A DNA stretch of 64,000 nt from positions 406,501 through 470,500 of the forward strand of contig JAIXMG010000021.1 of assembly GCA_025201345.1 (NCBI GenBank), written 5' to 3'. The notes under the pieces were generated by a model that saw nothing but the letters and a program-made list of their open reading frames with translations, was not told the DNA's origin and made no database searches. Position 1 is the stretch's first letter, and each line of letters opens with the position of its first letter. The DNA is from Thamnidium elegans (taxonomy: Eukaryota; Mucoromycota; Mucoromycetes; Mucorales; Mucoraceae). Positions 32,596 to 44,766 of the stretch are shown one piece after another. A program made the position numbers and the translations under genes.

Positions 32596-33697
32596 ACGTT
32601 TGTTGCATCGTTCAAGTCTTCAGCAGTTATATTGGACTGGTCTAATAAAATTTGGAAGACGGACATGTTTTGGTCAGTAGTATTGGTTCGGTTTAACAAT
32701 GATTCAAAGACGGAAGCGTTTTGAACTGCGCCTAATGTACCAGTGAAATTAACAGGAGGAACCAAGACTATAGAAATCTAAAGTTAGTAACGATACTTTT
32801 TTTTGCATATTTTTTTTTCAAACCTTTATTGATAATGTAAATAGCACCATTGGAAGCATTAAACGTGTTATTAATACCAGCATCGTACCCAAGTCCATCA
32901 CCTACAGTCAAATTGCTATCTTCTGGTCCTGGTTGAACCAACAAAGCCGATCCAGAACCAAATTTATTCACTGTACTATTCGTCAAGAACGAATCAAATA
33001 CATACGTCGTATCATTTTGTAAACTTTGAGATCCATTAATAATGTGATAGTAAAGTAGATCGAGTATACTGAATTCCTGTGCAAAAGGCGATGTCGTAAT
33101 ATTGGTACCATTTGAACCACTAATTGTATCATTCGTTGCGTTTTGTTGACTACCCAAGTAATTGACTACCTTCGCGTTCTGGTTTACAAAGAAATCATTC
33201 GACGTCTTATCATCGACGTTGGGCAGTCGAATGAAATTAGCGTGGCTGGTAGGCGAAGCGCCACCCCATGATCTAAGAGCAGATACGAAATCGGGGAATC
33301 CAAAGTTGGATGGAAGAGTCGTGGTACCAATAGGAGGCAAGGATGTACGAGTTGCAGGTCCCTTACTAGCCGTAGTAGGTTTCGTACTGTTTGTTTTGTT
33401 TAATTCCGGTGCCTGTTGATGGGTGAGGTTATAGAATAACCCGTCTGCGGGTACAAATACCGTAAGATTGTTTTTTGGGTCGTTTAAAAGATCGATAATA
33501 GGTTTATAGTCTGGAGACGAAAGTAAAAATTGAGCAAAGTGCGGAGCAGGACTAGAGCCATTTGTACTATTTAAAATTTGAAAGATAGTTTGGTTGCTGT
33601 TAGCGAGAGTGTGGTTGGAGATAGTGTTGTTGTTGTGTTGCTGTGTTACTACAACACTTAACATGCATAGCGTAGAAAGTATAGCACTGATACGCAT
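31819..33697 (-). CDS. FAS1 (fasciclin) domain protein, secreted and probably GPI-anchored
   Basis: Five exons, 33697-32824, 32767-32598, 32537-32327, 32263-32195 and 32126-31819, in phase for 543 aa. It begins with a signal peptide (MRISAILSTLCMLSVVVT). Two FAS1 modules follow: the first with NNLTVFVPADGLFYNLT (about 75-92) and YYHIINGSQSL, the second with NITVFVPNNDAFENID and the closing GVMHLIDG. N-glycosylation sequons (NxS/T) are very frequent. The C-terminus is a T/E/G/P-rich stalk followed by a hydrophobic end (IPALASTLVILSSTFFFYF), as in GPI-anchored wall proteins. The exon-2 acceptor was set at the second TATAG because only that one keeps frame. Probable role: cell-surface adhesion or wall structure. 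Confidence 0.88.
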
Positions 33698-34023
33698 AGT
33701 CGTAGAGTTATAAGTTTTTAGAGAGAGAGAGAAAAAAAAAGTGATTTTATTAAAATAAAAAATGTAATTTATAAGCTAGAATAGCTTAAGGGTCTCAGCT
33801 TAAAACATGGGTAAAAAATAAAAAAAAGTTGAAACATACGCCTTAATTTTATTTTGTGGTTGTATTAAAACCCTTGCACGCGAAAAAAAAAGGACTCTAA
33901 GATATATATGTAGAGAACCGATATATATATATCTATGAAACAAATTGGATATAGTTTCTGATCAATGAAGTCATGATTAGCATTTTTATTTAAAATATTT
34001 TTTGTTTTTGTTTTTGAGATCTA
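33698..34023. other. Intergenic between FAS1 promoter and OYE 3' end
   Basis: 326 bp, A/T-rich. It holds the promoter of the FAS1 gene and the 3' flank of the old-yellow-enzyme gene. No exon seen. Confidence 0.45.
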
Positions 34024-35358
<1,335 letters not shown>

Positions 35359-35689
35359 TTTTATTTTTCTTTTAGGAAAAAAAAAGGTTAAATTCAATAG
35401 TTCATTTTATATCTGTTTTTTTTTTCATTTATCCTAGGGTTAGAGTTTTAGAAAAAAAAATATCCAGAGTGATACATCTTTTTTATGTATATATATATAT
35501 GCGGTTAAAGAAAAAAAAAAAAAAAAAAACTCCTTTTTTTTACTTTATACGTATGATATAAAAAAATTGCGATGTTTTATTTATTATCAAATAATAAAAA
35601 TATTAGATACACATTAGCCTTCTTTTTATCAACAGAAATATAATTGACTTTTGAGTTCAAGATATTCAATTGTAGGATCATCAAGCAAT

Positions 35690-36100
35690 TAGTGGCGTCG
35701 TGGCAGTCGAATTTTGTATCAAGTTCCCTAGCCAACATATACATTTAAGTTCCTGTGGTGTATAATCCGCTGATAGAAGCTCCTCCAAGTTGCTACCAAT
35801 AAGGGAAAATAAAATAACGTTAGCAATTTTTAAAACTAAATGCACGGACTACCTTTTAAATCTAATAAAAAGGGGATCAGTAAAGATTATATTTTTAAAT
35901 ATTAGGTGTTGAGGAAAGGGTCTCACCATAATCACTGCATCCTGAAAAAAAAAGTAATCCTTAGGTGCTCCACCAATTAAGAAATCCTCTAGTAGTGAAT
36001 TGATATCTGGGCGATATCTTTTTGACGCCATATCTTGCCATATTTGATTTGCTACTGTTCTAGCTGTTGTATTTGGATTTACTCCGTCTTTGACATTCAA
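35690..36100 (-). other. Possible coding fragment, unrecognised
   Basis: A minus-strand frame from 36100 reads MNVKDGVNPNTTARTVANQI, then KRYRPDINSLLEDFLIGGAP and DYFFFQDAVIM, up to a GTGAGA donor at about 35927. Further on, near 35800-35690, an open segment reads NLEELLSADYTPQELKCICW and ends at a stop. Both look protein-like, but the joining frame and any start are uncertain. It may be a gene fragment or a decayed mobile-element gene. No motif recognised. Confidence 0.3.
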
Positions 36101-36800
36101 AAGTTAAATTAAAACAGCTTGGTACTCCATATGTACCAGATACCGATTGACCAGAATTTCTATTCGGGCCAGAAACCCAAAAGAATAAGCCTGATAACTT
36201 TCTCCAGCAGAATAACCGAATAGTCTCTTAGGTTACGTGGGATCAAAATTCCAACCTGTGGTTTTCTTTTTCTGAGTTCCCAGGAAATTTGGTCCGAATG
36301 AAAAAAGACGAGGATTGTAAAATATGCATACCAAAGTCTAATACATGGATCGGGGAATTTCTTTTTCGTTTTCAAGCCGGGATAATTATAAAAATGCTAC
36401 CCAAGTATTTTTTTTTTTAATACTTATTCCAAATGACAACAGAATATAGTTTTCTGATATATCCATAAATAAACAGGGACTTATAAGTAATATAATTAGA
36501 AGTAAATAGTTTGAGTATACTTACCAAATTATATGACAATGTTACCAATTAATAGTGCGGAACGTTTTGGTTCGTACAAAAACATTTAGTTGCTGCTAAA
36601 GAAAAGCTCATTGAGGTATTGCAGTTTAAACAATCGCTCACATAAGAAAACACTGCTAATTTCAGCAGCTATAATAAATAATGGTTTTTAATTTATTAAA
36701 AAACAGAAAACGCGTTTCGGACCCAAGTTGCTTAATGTAAAATAGTTGTTCTGAATATATCTTTGATAAAAAAAATTAAAAACGTACTTTTTTGTTTTTT

Positions 36801-37445
36801 TTTTCGATTTTCATTTTTGGGGGTCAACCCCTTTTGTTTTTTGGCCAAAAATCACGGTTTTTTTGGGATTACTCCGGATCCAAGTTTACTTTCTTTGTAA
36901 AAAAAACAAGGATAGTAAAGTGCTCGTTTAGACGCATTTAATCCATTTTAAATCAAATTTTTAATTCAAAAAGTGAAAGAGTAATCACTGCTTAAAAAAA
37001 AAATTTTTTTGGAAAAAATGGCACGCGTTTTTTGTGTAACAATTTTTCTCAATTTTTTCATTTACGTGATTACATAAAATGTATTTTTCTATTACTACTT
37101 TTGGTTATAGCAGCAATTATAGATCTTTAAAAAACCTTCATTGTTTACTTATAAATAAAAGTGCTAAAACCAAAACTGAGCGAGAAAACACGCTTTAAAG
37201 AAAACGCTATTTTAAGTTCCGCTTAAGTCGAATTTTAGTAAAAAAAAAACGTCTTTAAACGTTGATCACTCACTCCGTGTTTTTAGTGGAAATATAATTT
37301 TACATGGATTAGATGTGCCTAAAAGAGTACTTTATCAACATTGTTTTTTTCACAACAAAAAGTAAGGTAGATCGGAAGTAATTGCAGAAAATCTGGGAAA
37401 AAAAAACGAAAAACAAAAGGGGTTGACCCCCCAAAATGATCAAAA
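36801..37445. repeat. Inverted-repeat bounded element (MITE-like)
   Basis: The left arm at 36804-36843 contains GGGGGTCAACCCCTTTTGTT. The right arm at 37405-37440 is its reverse complement (AACAAAAGGGGTTGACCCCC). Flanking bases such as CGATTTT and TTTTTG also match in inverted orientation. The arms enclose about 560 bp with no open frame. A pair of long inverted arms around non-coding A/T-rich DNA is the layout of a miniature inverted-repeat element or foldback. Target-site duplications were not identified. Confidence 0.55.
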
Positions 37446-39350
37446 ATGGCAAAAATTACCGACCATAAAAAAAGTAGAAAAAATCGAGAAAAATATAAAA
37501 CAACAAGCGGTTTTTAATATTTGATGTTAAAGACAATGCCTTGAAGACTAACTTTCACTAAGTAACTTGGGCAAAAGAACCATTTCCTGACTTTTAATTA
37601 TACAAAGAAAACCTTATTTTAAACACTAATAAAATTGCTTTTTTAGAAGTTATGTCTGAATGTTCGTATAAAAACGAATGTTTTAAAAAGGATAATGGAC
37701 AAATAACGATGACTTATAACACTTGAGCTAGCTCTTAACCTTTTCTAAGCTTCTGTAAAGAAAAATACGTTGTGTATCTTGTTTTACAACGGCTCAAACA
37801 TTAGAGTAATTTTGAATCCTATTAAAAAAAAAATGCTTGTAATTAAAGTAGTACAGAACTATGTATTAAAATACCGCATAACAATATATTTAAAGACATC
37901 TATGTATGCTACACGGAACTAAAAGTGTCTTTGGGTTCACGTTATTTGGTTTATACTGTATCCCTTTTCAATCTTTCATCTCTTAGCATCCGTCTGTATT
38001 TAATTAGTTTTCTTAGCTTATTTTCTATGATTCACTGTTGATACACACTCCATTCAAGCTTAATTATCAGTTTGCTTACTATCCTTTTGTTTACAAATAA
38101 CATTGGTAGATAACTCATTCTTGAAGAGTAGAAGCCTTCATATAATTTCTTCATAAATTAAATAAACAAGTTTTAAATAACTTAGAGCAAATTACTTTTT
38201 ATTGCTACTATCTCTTTGATTTATAACCGTACACTTATAAATTTATGCGCGACTCGTATAAAGGTATTGTAGTGTATTTTAGATATATAGGACAAAAAAG
38301 AAGGCTTTATTTAGTAACTAGTTTTGTGAAAAATTGGATTATGCCCTTAAATCGGTAGTAGCGGTGTTAAAGAGGGGCCAGAAAACGTCCTGGGGGGGGG
38401 GGAAATCCAGCCTTAAAAAGAAATGCTGGTGTATAAAAATAGATAACGAAACACACGTACAACAAAATTGATTGACTTTTTTCTACCGCTCGGTATAGAA
38501 AAAAAAAACACGAAAGGAAATTGACCGGGAGGAGCTTACAAGTGAACCGAACCGTATAAGCCATCTTTTTATAAAATAGGCCTCGTGAGTGCTTAGCGTT
38601 GTAGTCGTGCGACCTAAAAATTTTTCTGGCTAAGTAAGGTAAAAAAAAAAATGCGACTGATATGTCTATTAATACTAAACGTAAGGCCTAAGAAAGTTTT
38701 TAGCTGTGATTCTACCAATAAAATACCTTACTGTTATATACACACATGGTCTTTTTTTTTTACATGCACGCACTAACTATACTTTCGCGATTTGCTTGCC
38801 TAAAAGAGATATAAAATTACCTGATTCAGAGAAACAATTGTCTGTGCACTATCCTACAGAATAAAAAATCATCTATACGATAAAGTTATACTTATAATTT
38901 GAAGTTTCTTTTTTGAAATTTAAATTTCTCAATAACAAGATCAGTGTTGAACAATAAGCAATGGTTTTTGCCTATTAGTGCTTTAAATAAGCCAACTCTA
39001 TCGTTACCAAATATACGTAATATTATGTTAATGACAGAGTAGATAGGAACGAATCAAAATGTGCGAAAGTTAAAGTTTAGTAAAGAAACAATGCATACTC
39101 GCCACATTAATTACTACAAAAGCTTTAGACTTGATCTTACAGGGAGTAATTTCTGTACTGTTACAATAAAAAAAAAATAAAAAAAAAAGTGCCGTATCCA
39201 TATTAGGCATACGAAGCAAAAAACGGTAATTCGAATGTGTGGCGAATTTTTAGGCTTACAGAAAAATTCCATATAGCGTAACACTTTTATACAAGAGGAA
39301 AAAAAGAGTATAATATACAGGAAAAGGGACCATCCACTCAACAAAAAACA

Positions 39351-39358
39351 TATATAAA
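39351..39358 (+). promoter_or_regulatory. TATA box candidate of the WWE gene
   Basis: TATATAAA lies about 140 bp before the ATG at 39499 and is followed by a pyrimidine-rich leader. Position and sequence fit a fungal TATA box. Confidence 0.4.
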
Positions 39359-39498
39359 GAAGCTGATTTTCGTGTCAAAAGTATTTTTTTCCTTATAGTT
39401 TATCACTTCCTCTTAGTTTACCACTTTTACAAAGTCTATCACTTTATTCCACAACCACTTCTTTTTTTTTCATACACCGACTTTATACTTTTACAATT

Positions 39499-39711
39499 AT
39501 GGCTTGCGTTCAATGGGTTTATGCTAACGGTAGCTGCTGGGTCGCACTTGACAGAGTAGCTCAAAATGATATCGAATGCTTGTGGTCTAGAAACAACTCT
39601 CACTGGATCCGTTTTCCTTCCGTATCAAGAGGTGCTGTATATGTTGACTTTCAAAAAATGGTTATGCTCTGTAATGGTTACTCTTACACAATTGCTCGTT
39701 GTATTTCTTAA
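39499..39711 (+). CDS. Stand-alone WWE-like domain microprotein
   Basis: A single exon of 70 aa starting MACVQWVYANGSCWVALDR and ending SYTIARCIS. The whole protein matches the WWE fold pattern by eye: a first aromatic pair (QW at 5-6, W14), IE followed by an aromatic (DIECLW at 24-29), a middle strand (HWIRF), and the closing VYVDFQKMVML...Y.IAR block that resembles the YTIDF..M.Q....R element. WWE domains bind iso-ADP-ribose of poly(ADP-ribose) and normally sit next to ubiquitin-ligase or PARP domains. A free single domain would act as a reader or decoy; that role is inference. It has its own TATA box and T-rich leader and no introns. Confidence 0.6.
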   Translation: MACVQWVYANGSCWVALDRVAQNDIECLWSRNNSHWIRFPSVSRGAVYVDFQKMVMLCNGYSYTIARCIS

Positions 39712-40221
39712 TTTTTTTTTTTACATATCATTCTTTTTTGACAGATAGATTATATCACTGTCTTTTTTGCATTACTTTTACTAGACATTTTTTTCCTCTT
39801 TTGCATTACATTCTACCACTTAGACATTTTACTTTACATTATCTTTACATTTACAGAATAAAATTTACTACTTTAACACTCGTATAAAAAAAAGGTTCAT
39901 ATCAATTAGTATTTGTTTATACAATATAACAAGTGTGGCGCAACATAGACAACATCCCAAACTTGACAAATTTCTGTACTGCTATTTTTAAAAATAGCAG
40001 TAATGTTTACAAACAAAAGCATCTTTATCACATCAAAACATTAATTTACAATTAGAAAGAAAAAAAGTATACAATATTTTATTTAAGTTTGTGTGCGAGA
40101 AAGTTTTATGTATGTGCGTGTATAAAGAGAGAGAGAGAGAGAGAGAGAGAGATAGGCAAACAAGAAAAAAGGAAGGGAGAAAAAAAGAGTCTATATATAT
40201 TTTCATTTTTTTTTTTTCGTT
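39712..40221. other. Convergent 3' region with GA microsatellite
   Basis: About 510 bp between the WWE stop and the WDR75 stop. A (GA)n run spans about 40127-40152. A hairpin-like CTGCTATTTTTAAAAATAGCAG sits at 39979-40000 and could be a strong stem in the 3' region. No gene seen. Confidence 0.45.
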
Positions 40222-43141
40222 TTACCAAGCAATCTTTGAAGGGTCTTCTTCTTCTTCCGAATCTTCATCAGAAGAAGATTGTGCTGCAGCTGATTTACGA
40301 GAGATAGGCTTTTGACCTATTGATAATAATAATAAAAAGTTAGCTCTATATATATATAAAAGAAAAGGGTCTACTAATAAAAAGTTTACCTAATTCTTGT
40401 GTAAAGTAATTTGTTAATGATGGGAAATCTTGTTGAGCAGAAGTTGTAATAGTAATATCCAAGCCAGTATCTTGGTTATCTTCATCCTCATCTTCAGACT
40501 CCTCTTGATCTATATCCATAGCATTTGTCTCATCATTCTCAATACGAAGACTCATAATAGAAGACATGAATGTATCAAACAAGACATCTACGCTAGGAAG
40601 AACATGACTTGGTGCAGATAAGCCAGATACATCACCTTCTTCTCTACGTTTTGTTTTGCTCTCCTTTTTATTTGCAGACATGGCTTCTTCACGCATACTT
40701 TGTGCAGTCTTGATTCGAATACGCATTTGTTCATCTGTTTCCTTTTCGTTTTCACGCATACCGTACATATCATTCAATAAATTACGTTCTTCAGTAACGA
40801 GAGAAACAGCTGCTGTTGCAGGTGCACTAGCCTCCTTCTTTTGTTTTGTAGCGGATTGAGTGCTCTTGACAGCATATACAGCAAATTCATATCTATCAGA
40901 AAGACAGACAACAGAACTAGGTTCATTATCGTCTTGTTCTTTAGGAAGCCATGCAATTGATAAACAAGAATGGTTCAAATGTTGTAAGGCGATGGGAACA
41001 GGAGACTTGGCATCAAAGATAACTACTCTTGATTCACTCGTACGAGGATGGTTACGAACAATAGCGAATTGGTTAGATACAGCATCAACAGCAAGATGAT
41101 CTACAGACATCTTATAACTCCACCATACTTTACAAGTCAACATATTCCAGACATACAAGTGTGTCTTGGTCTTAGCGATCAAGAATGGACAATTTTCACC
41201 CAAAAAGTGTAATTTGTCAATATTTTGAGGGTTAGGTTGTGCAAGAACAGATTGAATTGAGTTTAAATAAGGGTCCCATAATGTAATGATTTGACCAAAT
41301 GCAACAGCCAAGATACTACCATCTTCAGAGAAGGTGGCAGTAGTAGGACTGCTATCTCTGTAGACACCAACAGAACGACACATCCATGCAGCTTCTCCAC
41401 TTTGATAGTTACGTCCAAGATCAGTGCTTAAATTCCACACCTTGAATGTCTTGTCCTTGGAGGTAGTGATGGCCATAGGTCCTTGACTGGAGACAGGGTT
41501 AAATGTTAATGAAGTGATGGGCTTAGAGTGAGGATAATCGACACGCGTATGAAGCTTATAAGCCTGGGTATCAGGATCCCAACGCCAGAACTTCAAAAAG
41601 AGTTCAGGAGTTGTGACATTATCATCACGCGTATCTACTGTAGCCATCCACTCACCACTCTTTAAAAACGCAACATGGGATACATGAGCGTGTATAATTT
41701 CTTTTTCACCAGCACGAACAACGCGGTTCATGGGTACAACCTCTAAATCCATGACGTGACTATCAGCATTAGCGTTATAGAATTGGATGCTTCCTTGCAC
41801 GCCGTTCAAGACAACATGGTGGTTACGAGGCTCGATAATGAGACCGGTAGAAAGAGGGTTTAAAGCGTTATCAGCTTGAGCGTACTGAATACCTTGAATG
41901 ACCTGTTCAATGGTCTGTGTAATACTGTTGACTAAACGGATAGAGTTATCGTCTAAACCAAGACAGTAGAAACGATGGTTGGGTGAAATCGTGATGGATG
42001 CAATGCTACCTCCCATTCTAGGCAAAAATTGTTTGTGTCCAGTATCCAACTGCCAAATAACCACAACGGATTCTTCACCACCAGATAAAAGGTAGGCGCC
42101 GTCTGCCATAAACGTAAGACAGCGTACAGGAAGATGATGCCAGTGATGAACGGATCGAATTTGTTCCTTTTCGTCGGTCGATTTATAGTTGGTGATATGA
42201 GTGATGCGACCTGATTTATCACCAATAGCTAAAATAGGCTTGGTAGGGTGGAATTTAAGTACTGTGATTTGTTCAATAGATATATGTTGTTGTAATTGTG
42301 TCTCGGGTACATCTTCCATATCGTTATTAATAGGCCACACATACGCCTTGAAGCGAGCACCAAATGCAAGCCATTTACCGTCTTGAGTAATATCGATCGT
42401 AGTACAATCTCTTAACGAACAAATACGACGCATACGAGTAGGTTGATCTGAATCTCCAAATGAGAAACGATATACAATAGAATTATCTGCCATTTTATCT
42501 AAAAAAGAAAAGTTTTTTTTTTTTTTTTGGTTGTGAATATCCTGAGGTCTTTTTTTTTTAACGCATAAACTCTCTCTCTTTCTCTCTCCCACTATCTCTG
42601 CTGCATTTTCCAATTTTATTACCTTTTTCTTCAGATGTATTTACAACGATATAAGCATGATTAGGTGTCTCGGGTGACATGACCATAGATTCGATTGGTG
42701 CATTTACATTGTATGTCTTTAATAAAATATCATCATTATAATCCCATAATTTAATGGTACCGTCTAAACTAGCGGTATAAAGTTGAAGGTGATTCTTGGG
42801 GTTCAAAATAACGCGGGTGATCTTGTTTGTATGACCGCCTGTAGCGGCTGATTGAGATAAAACCTTGACAACCGCTCCTGTCGCCATACTGAAAATTTTT
42901 ACACAAGGTCCAACAGAAGAAAAAAAGTACCTGCAACAACAAAGCGATTTTTTTTTTTTTTTTAGTAAAGCCCATATCTCCCCTTTGTATACTTTAAGAC
43001 TTACTTTGAATCTTTGGTGAATTCAGTGGGATATTCAGAAATGTTACCACCTGCCTTCTTTGAAAGGACCATGTGATTAGGTGCAACATGTTTTACGTCT
43101 GAGGCATGAACTGCCTTTTGTGTTTTTGTCGTCGAAGGCAT
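40222..43141 (-). CDS. NAN1: WD-repeat protein WDR75 / Nan1 (Utp17), SSU processome
   Basis: Four exons, 43141-43005, 42888-42623, 42498-40390 and 40316-40222, in phase for 868 aa, near the size of WDR75. It starts MPSTTKTQKAVHASDVKHVA. WD-type repeats begin at once (KITRVILNPKNHLQLYTASL followed by DGTIKLWDY) and continue in two beta-propellers (TVLKFHPTKPILAIGDKSG, DGAYLLSGGEESVVVIW, ITTSKDKTFKVWNLS, LAVAFGQIITLWDP). A helical, acidic C-terminus ends SSSDEDSEEEEDPSKIAW, the latter in a separate last exon. Nan1 belongs to the t-UTP/UtpA subcomplex that binds the 5' part of pre-rRNA and supports rDNA transcription. It shares a 229-bp divergent promoter with the PRCC gene. Confidence 0.9.
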
Positions 43142-43370
43142 GAATCAAAAAATTGGTTTTTTGTATGTATAAAAGAAACGGTGAATCCGATCTTGACTTT
43201 TTGATTAAATAGATTCAAAAAAAAAAGGTTTTTCTTTTTTTTTTTTTTTTTCCTTTTTTTTTTTTTCTCGTTTGGCAGATTTTTGTGACTGAGAACCGTC
43301 ACAGCCTTCGGACTTTATCATTTAACATGTATTTTTTTTTTTTTTCAAAGTATCTTTCATTTTTCACCAA

Positions 43371-44602
43371 ATGTCTCTTGTACCAGACTATAGTAGCTCT
43401 GACTCTGATTCAGATAACGAACCCGTACAACAAGTTAAAAAGAGAAGCTTAACTTCTATATTACCACCACCAAAAAAGACGAAATTAATTCAAGTGGAAT
43501 TACCAAAGTTACAAGACGGAGATGAAGAAGACGACACACCATCTAAACCTTTAAAGTCGTCAGTTGGCTTAGGTTTAGCCGATTTATTACCTGCACCTAA
43601 AAACTATAAGGGTCCTGTACCCGTAACTAAAACAACTACTGCTTTTATGCCTCATGCTTTATCGAGAAAAGGAAAAGAGAAGCAAACTGCTGTACAACAA
43701 AAAGCAGAAGAAGAAACTATTCTAGAAGAAACTACTACTGTGCAAGAAGAAGAAGAAGAAGAGGAAGAAATTGTCGAAGAAGAGGTTTATAAGCCAAGAA
43801 AATATACTGGATCCTTTTTCCATATTGGTAAATATTAGACAACGTAATGTAAAAAGGGGAAATGATAATTAAAGTATATATATATATATATATATATAGG
43901 CAAGGAGTTGAAAGAGGAACCTGCTGTAAAAAATACACCTAAACCAGTACAACCTACACCTGGCCCAGTATACTCTGTAGAAAGACCACCGATTACCGAA
44001 GAACCTCAATATACTGCAGTGGATGCATATGCATATGATCCTAACGCCATGTATTCTACCGATCCTTCAACATATTACCAATATCAACAACAATACGAAG
44101 CGAATAATGTGGGAGAGTTAGAAGATGGAGAAGACGTAAGTTGATATATTTTTTTTTAAAAAAAAAGAGATAGTAGTATGATATAACTTACATGTATGTG
44201 TATAGTTACAACGGTTGGTTGGTAAGCGCTTAAGAGGAGAATCAAATATTCAAATCAAAACGATCAATCAAGCAGACATGTTACCTAGTGAAGAGTGGAG
44301 AGAACACCAGGCTTTGACGGCGGCTCCTAAATTTAATAACGGAACCACGGTTCGTAATAGAATTGATAAGAGAAACGAGTTACTGATAATAATAATTTTT
44401 ATAGATGCAAGCAAGTAAATTACAAATGAAAAAGAATAATATTATGGCACTTGCGGCACACGCTGTAAACAACCAAGAGAAATTAGATGAAATGTTTGCT
44501 GCACATAAAAAGACAAGACGTGAAGCAGCAACGAAATACGGTATGTTTTATTATTTGACTGTCAACATTTAACTAAACATTTTATTGTAATTAGGGTTTT
44601 GA
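43371..44602 (+). CDS. PRCC domain protein (mitotic checkpoint / splicing-associated)
   Basis: Five exons, 43371-43827, 43900-44135, 44206-44349, 44405-44540 and an 8-nt last exon 44595-44602, in phase for 326 aa. The N-terminus is acidic and Ser/Asp-rich (PDYSSSDSDSDNEP), followed by a basic SILPPPKKTKL patch and a Glu-rich run. The C-terminal third is the PRCC domain: LVGKRLRGESNIQIKTINQA, the MLPSEEWREHQAL helix, a central NVGELEDGED segment, and MKKNNIMALAAHAVNNQEK. The closing KTRREAATKYGF completes the family signature. PRCC proteins bind splicing factors and, in animals, MAD2B. The terminal micro-exon adds only the last Gly-Phe and stop and is easily missed. Confidence 0.85.
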
Positions 44603-44766
44603 CCAATGACTGTAAAATAGAAACAAAGGAGTAAAATAAAGGGGGAGTTTTTTTTTTGCGTGGTGAGGGAGAGAGAGAGAGAAAACCTATTTCTTTCTCT
44701 TTTTCTTTCTTACATATTTTTTTCTTTCTTCTTCTTTTCTTTATGCTACTTTATGATATTCTAAAA

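Larger units (their letters stand above)
36101..39498. other. Gene-poor 3.4-kb region
   Basis: No exon can be supported on either strand. The region includes the inverted-repeat element at 36.8-37.4 kb, a G10 run at about 38392-38401 and many A/T runs. An open minus frame at 36160-36375 has no family resemblance. The last 150 bp is the WWE-gene promoter. Confidence 0.5.

Noticed and set aside
38367..38564. Minus-strand frame ending PPPPGRFLAPL
   Set aside because: The proline run comes from a G10 tract, there is no domain, and the region lacks splice or promoter context.
38578..38640. GC-richer stretch that might be a tRNA or small RNA
   Set aside because: No cloverleaf stems or T-loop consensus could be fitted.
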